From Niallia sp. FSL W8-0635 (GTDB lineage: Bacteria; Bacillota; Bacilli; Bacillales; Cytobacillaceae), in the NCBI RefSeq assembly GCF_038007965.1, contig NZ_JBBOYD010000001.1, positions 660,501 through 724,500 of the forward strand: a DNA stretch of 64,000 nt, written 5' to 3'. How positions within the stretch are numbered: the first letter of the stretch is position 1; the number at the start of each line of letters is the position of its first letter. The notes under the pieces were generated by a model. It searched no databases and was not told where the DNA came from. It saw only the letters and a program-made list of their open reading frames with translations. Made by a program: the position numbers and the translations under genes. Below are positions 8,941 through 17,245 of this stretch, piece after piece.

Positions 8941-9167
8941 TTTTTCAGCCCCTTATTATTTGATTATGTTAAAATTATACTCCACAGGTAATATTATGTC
9001 GATTGGTGTTGAATGAAAGAACTAGAGTTATTGTTTTAAAAATGTCAATTTCTAGCATATAGTTTCGTATTTCTTGCGCATATGTTTATTTGTTTCAATA
9101 AAAATGTGTAACCCATATCTTTATCAACCAAAAAAACATAATGAATAGATGGCTGGAAAATTATTTT

Positions 9168-9643
9168 ATGAAAACTCTTAATTTCGAGGATGAAATTTAT
9201 ATGTCAGGGATGGGAGAAGCAAGGAGCAAGTTCTTGGCGATTCTACATAACACCATAATGAAAAAAAGTTGCCGACAAAATATAATGATTGGCGTTTTTC
9301 ATCCGACTATGTGAGTGAGCGTGCGCAAGAACATTCAAAGGAAGGAAAATGGGATAGTAATACACTGCAATATGACCATATGATACCTAAAACGGAATAT
9401 ATCAGGAAGATTTGTGAAGATGCTGCTAAGAATGGAACGATTACAACTGATTATATTTTTGATATATTGATGAGGAATTTATGGGTTACGACCATTCATG
9501 ATGACGAGAATAAGCTCTTGGGTAAGTTGGGATTACGAAACAAGATGCCTAAGGATTGGGACGGAGCGAATATCTTTGCAAGATACGAAAAGGCTGGTAT
9601 TGAATTAATGGAACACGATAAGGGTTATATTTACGTAGTTTAA
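9168..9643 (+). pseudogene. HNH-endonuclease-like gene with a -1 frame break at an A7 tract
   Basis: The second part (TTG at 9269 to TAA at 9643, 124 residues) has an HNH-like arrangement: LQYDHMIPKTEYI, then NLWVTTIHDDENK. An in-frame start for it is poor. A second reading frame opens at ATG 9168 (MKTLNFEDEIYMSGMGEARS) and runs into the first at seven adenines (9261-9267). A -1 shift there joins them into about 158 residues. This is either a disabling frameshift or translational slippage on the A tract. The IS starts three bases after its stop codon, so the IS did not cut it. Function is inferred from the motif only. Confidence 0.55.
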
Positions 9644-9680
9644 GAGAGGCTGGGACAAAAGGTCTCTATAATTAAAAAAA

Positions 9681-9712
9681 AGGTGAAGTCGCATCGGCGA
9701 CTTCACCTTTTT
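9681..9712. terminator. Hairpin terminator inside the IS left end
   Basis: GGTGAAGTCGC-ATC-GGCGACTTCACC followed by TTTTTTC on the plus strand and preceded by an A tract. It can end transcription entering the IS and the transposase transcript. Confidence 0.75.
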
Positions 9713-9743
9713 TCAATTATTTTAGAGATATGTAGGCAAGGTT

Positions 9744-11312
9744 TCACCCCCTTGCCGCATATTTTCGTATATTTACGGCCATTAATGCGAGGCCAATTTC
9801 GTTTTCGACATTGGATTTCCCACGAACAGAAAATCGTGTGAAACCTAAATTAGCCTTCAAGAATCCAAAAACTGGCTCCACATCAATCTTACGTTGACGG
9901 TAAATTTTAGCCGTTTCTTCTTCCAAAAGCTTCGTTTTTATGTATTCTTTTTGTTGTTCCCATTTCTTATTGACCATGAGCTTACGATTCGTACCTTCTT
10001 TCGCTTTGGTACAAAAAGAACGTAGTGGGCAACCTGTACAGTCCTCACATTCATAGATTTTGAATTGACGTTTGAATCCTGATTTATCCTTACGGGTTGA
10101 ATGGTATTGGAACGTAAGCTCTTTCCCATTCGGACAAAGGAACGTATCTCTTTCTTCATCATATACCCAATTACTCGTTTTAAAAGGGTCTGCTTTGAAC
10201 TTTTTCTTTTGTTCGTTTAAGTAATGATTATAGGTGATGAGGGGAGTGCGTTTCCTGTTGGTTAAAATATCATCGTAATTTTGTTCACTTCCATAACCGG
10301 CATCTGCGACTATATGTTTAGGTAAGGAAAAAAACTTTTTTTCAATCCGATCCAGGAATGGGATGAGTGTTTTTGTATCCGTTGGGTTAGGGAAAACGCC
10401 GTAAGCTAGTGTAAATTGGCCTTCTGTCGCTATTTGAACATTATATCCGGCTTTTAGTTGTCCATTTTTCATATAGTCATCTTTCATTCGCATAAAGGTT
10501 GCTTCTTGATCTGTTTTTGAATAACTATTGCGTGCACCGAAAATCTCAAAATCCTTTTCATACTTCTGTTTACGCGTAATCCAATTATATATTTGTTTTA
10601 CCATTTGTTTCGGTGATTTTCTTTCACTCCGAAGTTGTTTTCGCTCGTTAACATCGTTCGAGTTGTCAATCTTTTGCGTATACTCATCGACTACTTCCTC
10701 TAAATTTTCAACGATTTGTGTTAATTCCTCCATGGATAGCTGCTCTTCATTTTCTCTTTTTATTTCAGGGATAATTTGATTTTCAAGTAGTTCTTTGTAT
10801 AACTGGTTAGACTTTTCCACTAAGTTTTCATGATATTTTTCAACGGCTTTCTTCCATACAAAGGTGAATTTATTAGCGTTGGCTTCCACTTTTGTGCCAT
10901 CGATGAAAATGGCTTCTTGATCAATGAGCTTCTCCTGCACTAACTGGCATCGGAATTGTACGAAACACTGACGGATGATTTCCTGCATATCGGGATGGAC
11001 ACGAAAACGATTGATGGTCCGATAGCTTGGCTCATTTCCTTGTGCGAGCCACATCATGCGAATACTATCATTCAAAAGGCCTTCTATTTTACGACCAGAG
11101 AAAGCCGATTGCGTGTAGCTACATAAAATAATTTTTAGCATCATACGTGGATGATAAGCTGGACACCCAGTATGTCGAACGAAAGAATCGAAAGCTTCGC
11201 TCGGAATACTTTCCACTAAATGATGGATAGAAAAGGCGATATCATTTTCTTGTAATTTTATTTCTAAATCTAAAGGCAAAATTAATTGATTCATGTTATA
11301 ATTTTTAAACAT
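9744..11312 (-). CDS. IS1182-family DDE transposase
   Basis: 522-residue DDE transposase. It has the N-terminal DUF772-type region (GCPAYHPRMMLKIILCSYTQ), the first catalytic Asp in IFIDGTKVEANANK, the second in HIVADAGYGSE, and the Glu in the C-terminal DVEPVFGFLKANLGF. A cysteine cluster (YECEDCTGCPLRSFC) sits between the second Asp and the Glu, typical of IS1182. The reading frame is intact and the ends match, so the element may still be active. AAGGATCC precedes the ATG with short spacing. Confidence 0.93.
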   Translation of the reverse strand: MFKNYNMNQLILPLDLEIKLQENDIAFSIHHLVESIPSEAFDSFVRHTGCPAYHPRMMLKIILCSYTQSAFSGRKIEGLLNDSIRMMWLAQGNEPSYRTINRFRVHPDMQEIIRQCFVQFRCQLVQEKLIDQEAIFIDGTKVEANANKFTFVWKKAVEKYHENLVEKSNQLYKELLENQIIPEIKRENEEQLSMEELTQIVENLEEVVDEYTQKIDNSNDVNERKQLRSERKSPKQMVKQIYNWITRKQKYEKDFEIFGARNSYSKTDQEATFMRMKDDYMKNGQLKAGYNVQIATEGQFTLAYGVFPNPTDTKTLIPFLDRIEKKFFSLPKHIVADAGYGSEQNYDDILTNRKRTPLITYNHYLNEQKKKFKADPFKTSNWVYDEERDTFLCPNGKELTFQYHSTRKDKSGFKRQFKIYECEDCTGCPLRSFCTKAKEGTNRKLMVNKKWEQQKEYIKTKLLEEETAKIYRQRKIDVEPVFGFLKANLGFTRFSVRGKSNVENEIGLALMAVNIRKYAARG

Positions 11313-11399
11313 AAGGATCCTTCTTTCTGATGATATTTTGTTGTGGTAACTTTATTTTATCAGAAGTGGTCCTTATTTTTATTGAAAAAATAAACAAAG

Positions 11400-11438
11400 C
11401 CGTGAAATTTTACTCTTCGTAAAATTTCACGGCTTTTT
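11400..11438. terminator. Hairpin terminator inside the IS right end
   Basis: GCCGTGAAATTTTAC and GTAAAATTTCACGGC are perfect inverted arms around TCTTC, followed by TTTTTCG. It insulates the transposase from upstream transcription. Confidence 0.75.
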
Positions 11439-11718
11439 CGTCTAAAAGGAGGGTTTTGTCCCAGCCTCTTATCAATATTAGCAGTCACCAGTTGAACTAA
11501 CGGGGTCTTAACTGAAAAAGAGTAACAATGAATCAACGCTCAGTGTGAAATTCAATTCTTTGAGCTTTTTTGTTATTAATTGGTAAGATATTTTCACCGT
11601 AAATTATAGTGTTATTTGATAAGCTTTTTTAAGTATTTTTCCACGTTATCGGAACTACTTAAGATTATTTAGTCTCTTTTCTTTTTAATTATCAATAATA
11701 ATAAAGAATCAATCGTTG

Positions 11719-13026
11719 CTATCTTTTGCCTAGTGCCATATGAAGAATTGGTCTCAGTTCATCAAACGACTTACACTCATTCTTAACAACCAATTCCCAT
11801 ATAAATTGAAAATCATGTCTAAGTGCCGGCATGATTGACCATAGTTCCATCTGTTCTCTTTGATTTAATTTGATGTTTGACCGCAAAAGGGATTTAAGTT
11901 CTTCGTAAGACATTTTTTTAGGGATATTTAGAGTATTTCTTTGTTTAAGAATATCTTGCGGCAATTGTTGTTTTCGTTTCTGTTCTTCTTCTAGTTCTTT
12001 TTTTAGTTTTTCTTCTTGTTCTTGCGCTTCTTGTAAGGCTATTTGTCTCTCTTCCTCTTGAATCCTCAATCTTTCTTGGTATTCATGCCTGAAAAGCTGA
12101 TATCTTTTAATGAACTCTTTACGGTTTTGTTCATCGATATCGGGGTTACTCAATACAAAATTATTTTTTATTACAAGAGCTTCAGCAAAAGGAATTTCAT
12201 AACCTTCATTTAGAAGAAAAGCTCGGTAAGGTTTTACAATTCGGTCTTTTAAGAACCGCTGCACCTTGACCACTATCCTGTCCTCATTTGAATAAATGTA
12301 AAACATACTTCTAACATCAATCGCTAGGTTATCCATCGAAGCTGGGTAATTAAAATATTTAAAAAACATCTTGTCTTTTACAATAGCAGCTAGAGTTGAA
12401 TCCCATTCTTTATCTACATTTGTTTTTGCAGCAATCGATAATTCTGCATCCCATAAAACGATACTATTTTTATCTTTTTCTATTGATTGTTCTTTTTTCT
12501 CAATAAACCAAATAGGCTCCATTCCTTGTTCCAGGAAGTATAGATGTCTTTTAGTAATTTGATTTGCAAGTTTGCTGTCCGCTGTGGATTTAACATCGGT
12601 AATAATGGAAAGTGCGAATTGCTTATCGGCAATTTTAACACAAATATCAGGGTATTCTTTTAAATATGATTTAGCTTTATACCCATAGTCGACGGTAATC
12701 TGTGGATTGTTTTTAGCTTGAACAGTTAGTTCATCATGAACAATATTAATCATTACCTTATGAATCTTTGTTTCTCTTTCAGTTTGCTTAAAATACCTTT
12801 TTTCTGCCTTATCAATGTTCTTAGATTCTGCACATGCCTCTGAGTGTTGATGAGAGAAATATAGCCCTCTTTCATCTCCGTATTTGACAATTAATTTAGC
12901 GTTACAGTAGGGGCATTGAAAGAGGTCTTTTTCAGCTAATTTCTTAAAGTTGCTTACTTCTTCACCAGTTGCAGAATATGGTAGCCTAAATAATTCGTTA
13001 TCAATAGCATGCAGTGCTTCTCTCAT
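11719..13026 (-). CDS. CoiA-like PD-(D/E)XK nuclease with zinc finger
   Basis: 435 residues. The N-terminal region resembles CoiA: a zinc-binding C38-P-Y-C41 plus H59/H61/C65 (CPYCNAKLIVKYG..., FSHQHSEAC). A predicted PD-(D/E)XK core follows: P126-D127 (KEYPDIC) and D144-V-K146 (SIITDVKS), 16 residues apart. The middle contains a strongly charged coiled coil (EEERQIALQEAQEQEEK). CoiA family proteins act on recombination intermediates during transformation; here the gene is single, on a mobile island, and could be a defence or DNA-processing nuclease (inference). GGAGAC precedes the ATG. Confidence 0.7.
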   Translation of the reverse strand: MREALHAIDNELFRLPYSATGEEVSNFKKLAEKDLFQCPYCNAKLIVKYGDERGLYFSHQHSEACAESKNIDKAEKRYFKQTERETKIHKVMINIVHDELTVQAKNNPQITVDYGYKAKSYLKEYPDICVKIADKQFALSIITDVKSTADSKLANQITKRHLYFLEQGMEPIWFIEKKEQSIEKDKNSIVLWDAELSIAAKTNVDKEWDSTLAAIVKDKMFFKYFNYPASMDNLAIDVRSMFYIYSNEDRIVVKVQRFLKDRIVKPYRAFLLNEGYEIPFAEALVIKNNFVLSNPDIDEQNRKEFIKRYQLFRHEYQERLRIQEEERQIALQEAQEQEEKLKKELEEEQKRKQQLPQDILKQRNTLNIPKKMSYEELKSLLRSNIKLNQREQMELWSIMPALRHDFQFIWELVVKNECKSFDELRPILHMALGKR

Positions 13027-13200
13027 ATTTTGTCTCCTCGGAAAAATCCCCTTTTTTTACAAGAATCATATATTGCGAGATGTAAGTCAAGCATCAAATA
13101 AAAGAAAAAACAATAATTATAGCAAAATTCAGTTCAGTTTTGGGGGATTATCGAAGAAACTTTTGCTCAAGAAAATTTTATTTTTTTTATGAAAAATAAT

Positions 13201-13230
13201 TTCGATTTTCCATCCATTTTAATTTTCGAT
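13201..13230. repeat. ATCGAA-type repeats upstream of the recombinase cluster
   Basis: TTCGATTTTCCATCC (13201-13215; minus strand GGATGGAAAATCGAA) and a second TTCGAT (13225-13230). The same motif recurs downstream of the recombinase pair at 16858-17063. It lies in the leader of the small-ORF/recombinase operon, so it could be an operator or recombinase site. Confidence 0.55.
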
Positions 13231-13304
13231 TTTGTATTATGACAATACCAAGTTTGGAAAACAAATGGACTTGTCAAAAAACAACTAGATTGGAGTGAAC
13301 AATC

Positions 13305-13385
13305 ATGAAAATGCAAATCAAAGTTCCTGTTCAAAGGATTAGAAATAGTAACAACAAAAAAATCGATTCGTTATTAAAAAGGTAA
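13305..13385 (+). CDS. 26-aa basic leader ORF of the recombinase cluster
   Basis: ATG at 13305 behind TGGAGTG. The product is MKMQIKVPVQRIRNSN followed by NKKIDSLLKR, rich in Lys/Arg. It is the first of four closely packed short ORFs before the recombinase pair. It is too short for a family assignment. Like the 45-aa ORF at 17105 it directly precedes a recombinase gene, so it may be a DNA-binding directionality factor or a translated leader. Confidence 0.45.
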   Translation: MKMQIKVPVQRIRNSNNKKIDSLLKR

Positions 13386-13404
13386 TTAAAAGGAGTGAAA
13401 AATA

Positions 13405-13545
13405 ATGAACAGCTATACCAGCGTCTTTAATAACCGAAAAAGGGAAATCGAAGAAGCAAGTATCAAACATAATGTATCTCCCGATTTACTAAAAAGGTTT
13501 TGGGATATTAGTTCCAAATGGGATTGTGAAAAACGCCATGAATAG
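13405..13545 (+). CDS. 46-aa ORF of the recombinase cluster
   Basis: ATG at 13405 behind AAAGGAGTG, a strong RBS, 19 nt after the previous stop. The product begins MNSYTSVFNNRKREIEEASI and ends FWDISSKWDCEKRHE. It is predicted helical and charged. It overlaps the next ORF by 8 nt (ATGAATAG), which indicates translational coupling. I do not recognise the family. Confidence 0.55.
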   Translation: MNSYTSVFNNRKREIEEASIKHNVSPDLLKRFWDISSKWDCEKRHE

Positions 13546-13672
13546 AAGTTTGGAGCAATTAAAGCTTCCTGGAACCAAAACATACAAGTTGGTCGTGCCA
13601 AGGAAAGATATGAAAAATGTAGTTGCCTCTTGCCAAATGGAGTTTGATTTATACATAGAAGATAAGAAGTAA
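13538..13672 (+). CDS. 44-aa ORF, translationally coupled
   Basis: The start ATG overlaps the end of the preceding ORF. The product begins MNRSLEQLKLPGTKTYKLVV and ends CQMEFDLYIEDKK. No recognisable domain. Its place in a run of coupled short ORFs ahead of serine recombinases suggests an accessory role in excision (inference). Confidence 0.5.
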   Translation: MNRSLEQLKLPGTKTYKLVVPRKDMKNVVASCQMEFDLYIEDKK

Positions 13673-13727
13673 GTATAAAATATCTACTTTCAGTCAATTC
13701 TGTGATTATTGACTGGAGGTGGTTGAA

Positions 13728-13907
13728 TTGAAATGCACTGTCAGGAAAATCGAGGTAATTGAAGAATCGAATGAGCTTGGAACCATGTTAATAGAAAGGC
13801 TTATCGAAAGAATGCTGTTACATAAACTTGGTGTATCTCCAGCACTTCAAGCTATTATCTTGAGTAAAAATTATAAAGGAAAGGCTGATTTAAATGGTGA
13901 AAGATAA
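13728..13907 (+). CDS. 59-aa ORF preceding the recombinase pair
   Basis: GGAGGT at 13715-13720 fixes the TTG at 13728 as start; the GTG at 13719 overlaps the RBS itself. The product starts MKCTVRKIEVIEESNELGTM and is predicted to be alpha-helical (LIERLIERMLLHKLGVSPAL). It ends 5 nt before the open frame of the recombinase. No family recognised; a candidate recombination directionality factor from position and size. Confidence 0.55.
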   Translation: MKCTVRKIEVIEESNELGTMLIERLIERMLLHKLGVSPALQAIILSKNYKGKADLNGER

Positions 13908-13912
13908 AAAAA

Positions 13913-15361
13913 TTGGTCATGAAACTAGAGGAATTAAAATTGGCTAAAAACATATACTCAAACGGGAAATTAAACCTCTTTTTAAGACGGGTCAGTACAG
14001 AAAATCAAAGTCTTGAGATGCAAATTGTTGCCGATAAAAAGTTCCGCGATGAGCTTGATGAAGACGAATATATAGAGGTAAATGAACTGGGTATATCTGC
14101 AAATAAGATAAAGCTGAGGGACAGGGAGAAAATGCAGGAGGTCATATCACTTATCAGTAAAGGTGAAGTTGGTACCCTTTATGTTTATGACCGCAGCCGA
14201 TTAACAAGGAATTTTTATGAATACCTTGAAATGGTGGATTTGTTCATTACACATGATGTTAAAGTGGTATTTACTTCCTCTGATTCAAGCTATTCGTCTT
14301 TTAGCTCCAATTATTTGGTTGAGGGCTTTAACGGAATTTTAATTGAAGAAGAAGGAAAGGCAATTGCCCGTCGAGTTTCAGACACACACCGAAAACTTCC
14401 TCCAAGGAAATTTGGTTATCAAACTAACAAGGATGAACGGGGCAATAAATCTTACTCTCTTCAAAAAGAGAATAAAAAAAATATCATTCAATTGTTTGAA
14501 AAAGCAAGGGGAATTGGCGATACAACTGAATTCATTCAACTTGTTTCAACATTTTCTAGTCTTATGAAAAAACAGCCAACGGATATTGTGCGCATACTTA
14601 CAGACCCCTTCTATTCCGGCTGCGAGAAAATAGGAAACTATTTGAATAAGCTCCCTTATGTTGAACCTGTTATTTCTAAGGAGACTTTCCAAGAAGTCCA
14701 GGTTGTAATTGAACCATTCGTGGAAAAATTGCAGCAAAACTTAAATGGAAGAAGCGACGAAAATATCCTTCCTCCTAAGTGTGGAATCTGCAAAAAGAGT
14801 ATGATTTACCGAAAAAATAAAATTGGTGAATCAGGCATATACACTTGTTCAAATAAACATAAAAAAATGAGTATTAATGTTGATGATTACAATGATATGT
14901 TAATAAATTGCATATCAATGGTCTTTGAAAACTTGAATGAGGAAGGAATCGAGAAGAAAGCCATTAAAATGATAAACCACTTACTCGATAATTTAGGGAA
15001 AGAACTCGGGGCTGCCAATAAAAAAATTGAGCATATTGAGGCTCAAATTGCGACAATGCCTTATGAAAAATTTCTTTCTAAACAATATGAAAAAAACGAA
15101 ATGAAACTATTAGTAGAAAGTAAGCAAAAAAGAAAAGAACTTCGGGAACACCTATTGATATGTGAAAATTATAAAAATAAGGTGAAATACTTGGTAAGCA
15201 ATGTCAAAATAAGTGACTGTTTAAAAAGCGATGAATTAATAAATTTGGTTGGTTTAATTATTAAGGACTGCTATGTACATGAATCGACATTAGCTCTTAT
15301 TCTTTACTTTAACGAGTTCTTAGACAATGAACAATTAGAGAGGATGATAGCGTGTGAGTAA
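13913..15361 (+). CDS. Large serine recombinase, first of overlapping pair (Rec2)
   Basis: 482 residues. The resolvase domain has the catalytic Ser28 in LFLRRVSTENQSLEMQ and the LYVYDRSRLTRNFYEYL motif. The recombinase domain (PPRKFGYQTN...RILTDPFYSG) is followed by a zinc ribbon (CGICKKSMIYRK...YTCSNKH) and a helical tail. The start is weak: TTG 13913 or ATG 13919. It overlaps the next recombinase by 8 nt, so the two are coupled and may act as a heteromeric pair, as CcrA/CcrB do in SCC elements (inference by analogy). Sequence is quite unlike Rec1 and Rec4 outside the active site. Confidence 0.9.
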   Translation: MVMKLEELKLAKNIYSNGKLNLFLRRVSTENQSLEMQIVADKKFRDELDEDEYIEVNELGISANKIKLRDREKMQEVISLISKGEVGTLYVYDRSRLTRNFYEYLEMVDLFITHDVKVVFTSSDSSYSSFSSNYLVEGFNGILIEEEGKAIARRVSDTHRKLPPRKFGYQTNKDERGNKSYSLQKENKKNIIQLFEKARGIGDTTEFIQLVSTFSSLMKKQPTDIVRILTDPFYSGCEKIGNYLNKLPYVEPVISKETFQEVQVVIEPFVEKLQQNLNGRSDENILPPKCGICKKSMIYRKNKIGESGIYTCSNKHKKMSINVDDYNDMLINCISMVFENLNEEGIEKKAIKMINHLLDNLGKELGAANKKIEHIEAQIATMPYEKFLSKQYEKNEMKLLVESKQKRKELREHLLICENYKNKVKYLVSNVKISDCLKSDELINLVGLIIKDCYVHESTLALILYFNEFLDNEQLERMIACE

Positions 15362-16853
15362 ACAGGATAACAGTATCTTAAAAATGCCTTTAGAGAAAAG
15401 AAAATTGGCAGTTGCTTCGATAAGGCGGTCTTCACATAAACAGGAAGGAAATCAATCGTTTGAGATTCAAACCTTAGCAATTAAGGAGTATGCAGAGAAA
15501 AAGGGGTACTATTTGCCAAATGAATTTATCTTTTACGATGATGCTCAAAGTGCTTATCGTAAATCTGCTAGCAGCCGTAAGGGATTAAATATGATGAAAG
15601 AAATTGTTCTTTCACAAGATGTCAGTGCAATCATCTTTTATGATTTTTCACGCATTGACAGAAAAATTTACTCCTTTGTATCGGAATTTTACTCGGATGT
15701 GATTACCAAGAAGCCGCACCTTAAATTTTATACAACCACAAAAGAGGATGAATGGACACCTGCTGATTTGGATGTGAAACTTCAACTAATCATAGCAAAT
15801 GGAGAATCAAATGATAAATCAAGAAGAACAGTGGATGCTCAAAAGACAGACTTAGAATCTGAGGTACGCCCAGGTTCAACCGTTCCGTTTGGCTATCAGC
15901 AAATTCATAAGAAGTTGGTCCCTGACGAAAATGCTCCTGTTGTTTTTTTTATTTATTACTTAGCATCCTGGGGACATTCAATACAAAAGATAACAAATGT
16001 CTTAAATGAAGCAGGTATTCCGTCTCCAACAAAGAAACAATGGCGGACAAGTAGCATAGAAAATATACTTAAGAATCCAGTCTACATGGGGCATCTCAGT
16101 TGGACTTTCCGCCGTAAACACATCAGTCAAAATAAACATTTAATTGAACATAGCCATAATGCCATTGTTCCGGGTATTTTTTACAAACTTATTGATGTGA
16201 ATCGAGAGCTGAAGAAAAAGTATAACAAATTAGAAACTCCGTTTTTATTTGGTGGTTTGCTAGTTTGTAAAAACTGTGGTAACCATCTAATTCATCGAAA
16301 TAGCTCCACGAGGAAGAAAGGTATTAAATACAGTTATTTTAAGTATTTCTGTACGACCTGTTCTTATGAGATGGATATAAATTTATTGAATGAAAAATTG
16401 TTGGGCTATATTCAACAACAGTTATCCATGTCTGTAAAAATAAATACAGGGACAGTAACTAATACACTTAAAGAATATATTGTGTCACTTCAGGAGCAAA
16501 TGGATTTACTTAAGGCAAAGGAACAACTTGTTTTAGCTAATGAAATGGTTGCTAAAATTCATCAGCAAAATCAGTTAAACAGCGTCTTTAGAAATGTGTT
16601 AAGCAAATTAAAAAATGAAATTATTCAAATTGAGCAGTCGATTAGAGAAATCGAAATTCTTCTAACTCCTTCGGAACTGGAAGTGTTTCTTAATAGCTTT
16701 CAAAATATCAATATATGTAAGTTATCAATGACAGAACAACGATTAATAGTGCTGAACTTTGTTAACGAAATAGCTATACACTTTAAAAGTGAAAATAACT
16801 TTGAATTTGATATTCAATTCAAGGTTAATCCGGTATCCTTTATCACAAAATGA
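15354..16853 (+). CDS. Large serine recombinase, second of overlapping pair (Rec3)
   Basis: 499 residues from GTG 15354 behind GAGAGGATGAT. The resolvase domain has ASIRRSSHKQEGNQSFEIQ (Ser26/27 in the nucleophile position) and IIFYDFSRIDRKIYSF. The recombinase domain has VPFGYQQ and ILKNPVYMGHLSW. The zinc ribbon is CKNCGNHLIHR...YFCTTCS, followed by a coiled coil. It overlaps Rec2, so the pair is co-translated. The two ORFs lie between inverted copies of the GGATGGAAAAYCGAA motif. Confidence 0.9.
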   Translation: MSKQDNSILKMPLEKRKLAVASIRRSSHKQEGNQSFEIQTLAIKEYAEKKGYYLPNEFIFYDDAQSAYRKSASSRKGLNMMKEIVLSQDVSAIIFYDFSRIDRKIYSFVSEFYSDVITKKPHLKFYTTTKEDEWTPADLDVKLQLIIANGESNDKSRRTVDAQKTDLESEVRPGSTVPFGYQQIHKKLVPDENAPVVFFIYYLASWGHSIQKITNVLNEAGIPSPTKKQWRTSSIENILKNPVYMGHLSWTFRRKHISQNKHLIEHSHNAIVPGIFYKLIDVNRELKKKYNKLETPFLFGGLLVCKNCGNHLIHRNSSTRKKGIKYSYFKYFCTTCSYEMDINLLNEKLLGYIQQQLSMSVKINTGTVTNTLKEYIVSLQEQMDLLKAKEQLVLANEMVAKIHQQNQLNSVFRNVLSKLKNEIIQIEQSIREIEILLTPSELEVFLNSFQNINICKLSMTEQRLIVLNFVNEIAIHFKSENNFEFDIQFKVNPVSFITK

Positions 16854-16857
16854 GGGT

Positions 16858-17063
16858 AGATGGAAAATCGAACTTTTACATATTTCATTGGATGGAAAAC
16901 CGAACCTATAATACATATGTGGAAAATAATAAAAACATAAATGGGTAAATACCTGCACCAATGCGCCATTTTCTTTTATCTGGTTCGGTTTTACTTCCAT
17001 GTTGGTATACCTTCATGGTCATAATATCGAAATTCTAGTAACCATTATGAACATTAAATCGAA
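16858..17063. repeat. Cluster of GGATGGAAAA(T/C)CGAA / ATCGAA motifs
   Basis: AGATGGAAAATCGAAC (16858-16873) and GGATGGAAAACCGAAC (16890-16905) are direct copies 32 bp apart. A related inverted copy (GGTTCGGTTTTacTTCCAT) lies at 16982-17000. ATCGAA recurs at 17026-17031 and 17058-17063. The region separates Rec3 from the small ORF before Rec4 and mirrors the motif at 13201-13230. Confidence 0.6.
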
Positions 17064-17104
17064 AATACATACATAATAATAAGAACTTTCTGGGGGAAAA
17101 CAAC

Positions 17105-17242
17105 ATGAAAATTTCACGACGATTCGATAAAAATGGGGACTCTTTTGAAAAGATGTTCCAAGACTTAATAAATTCCAAGGTCGATGACTTTTTAAACAAA
17201 AAATACATAAATAAAACTGATGGTTTAGAAAGAGGGGAATAA
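17105..17242 (+). CDS. 45-aa ORF preceding Rec4
   Basis: ATG at 17105 behind CTGGGGG. The product is MKISRRFDKNGDSFEKMFQD followed by LINSKVDDFLNKKYINKTD and LERGE. Helical and charged. It ends 3 nt before the Rec4 start, and the RBS of Rec4 (AGAGGGG) lies inside its last codons. No family recognised. Confidence 0.5.
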   Translation: MKISRRFDKNGDSFEKMFQDLINSKVDDFLNKKYINKTDGLERGE

Positions 17243-17245
17243 ATT

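Larger units (their letters stand above)
9646..11468. mobile_element. IS1182-family insertion sequence
   Basis: Ends are perfect 15-bp inverted repeats: GAGGCTGGGACAAAA at 9646-9660 and its complement at 11454-11468. Length is about 1.82 kb, usual for the family. It holds one transposase gene on the minus strand. Each end carries an internal hairpin terminator (9681-9712 and 11400-11438) that would block read-through from outside. No clear target duplication is visible. Confidence 0.9.

Noticed and set aside
9646..11468. The IS interrupting the HNH-like gene
   Set aside because: The HNH-like frame ends with its own TAA at 9641-9643 before the IS begins, so the insertion does not explain the frame break.
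13041..13300. Possible CRISPR or tandem array in the AT-rich gap
   Set aside because: No regularly spaced direct repeats exist here or anywhere else in the window; only the ATCGAA motifs recur.
16743..17000. Minus-strand ORF across the ATCGAA repeats
   Set aside because: It overlaps the end of Rec3, has no RBS and its product is low in protein-like signal; it is a shadow frame.
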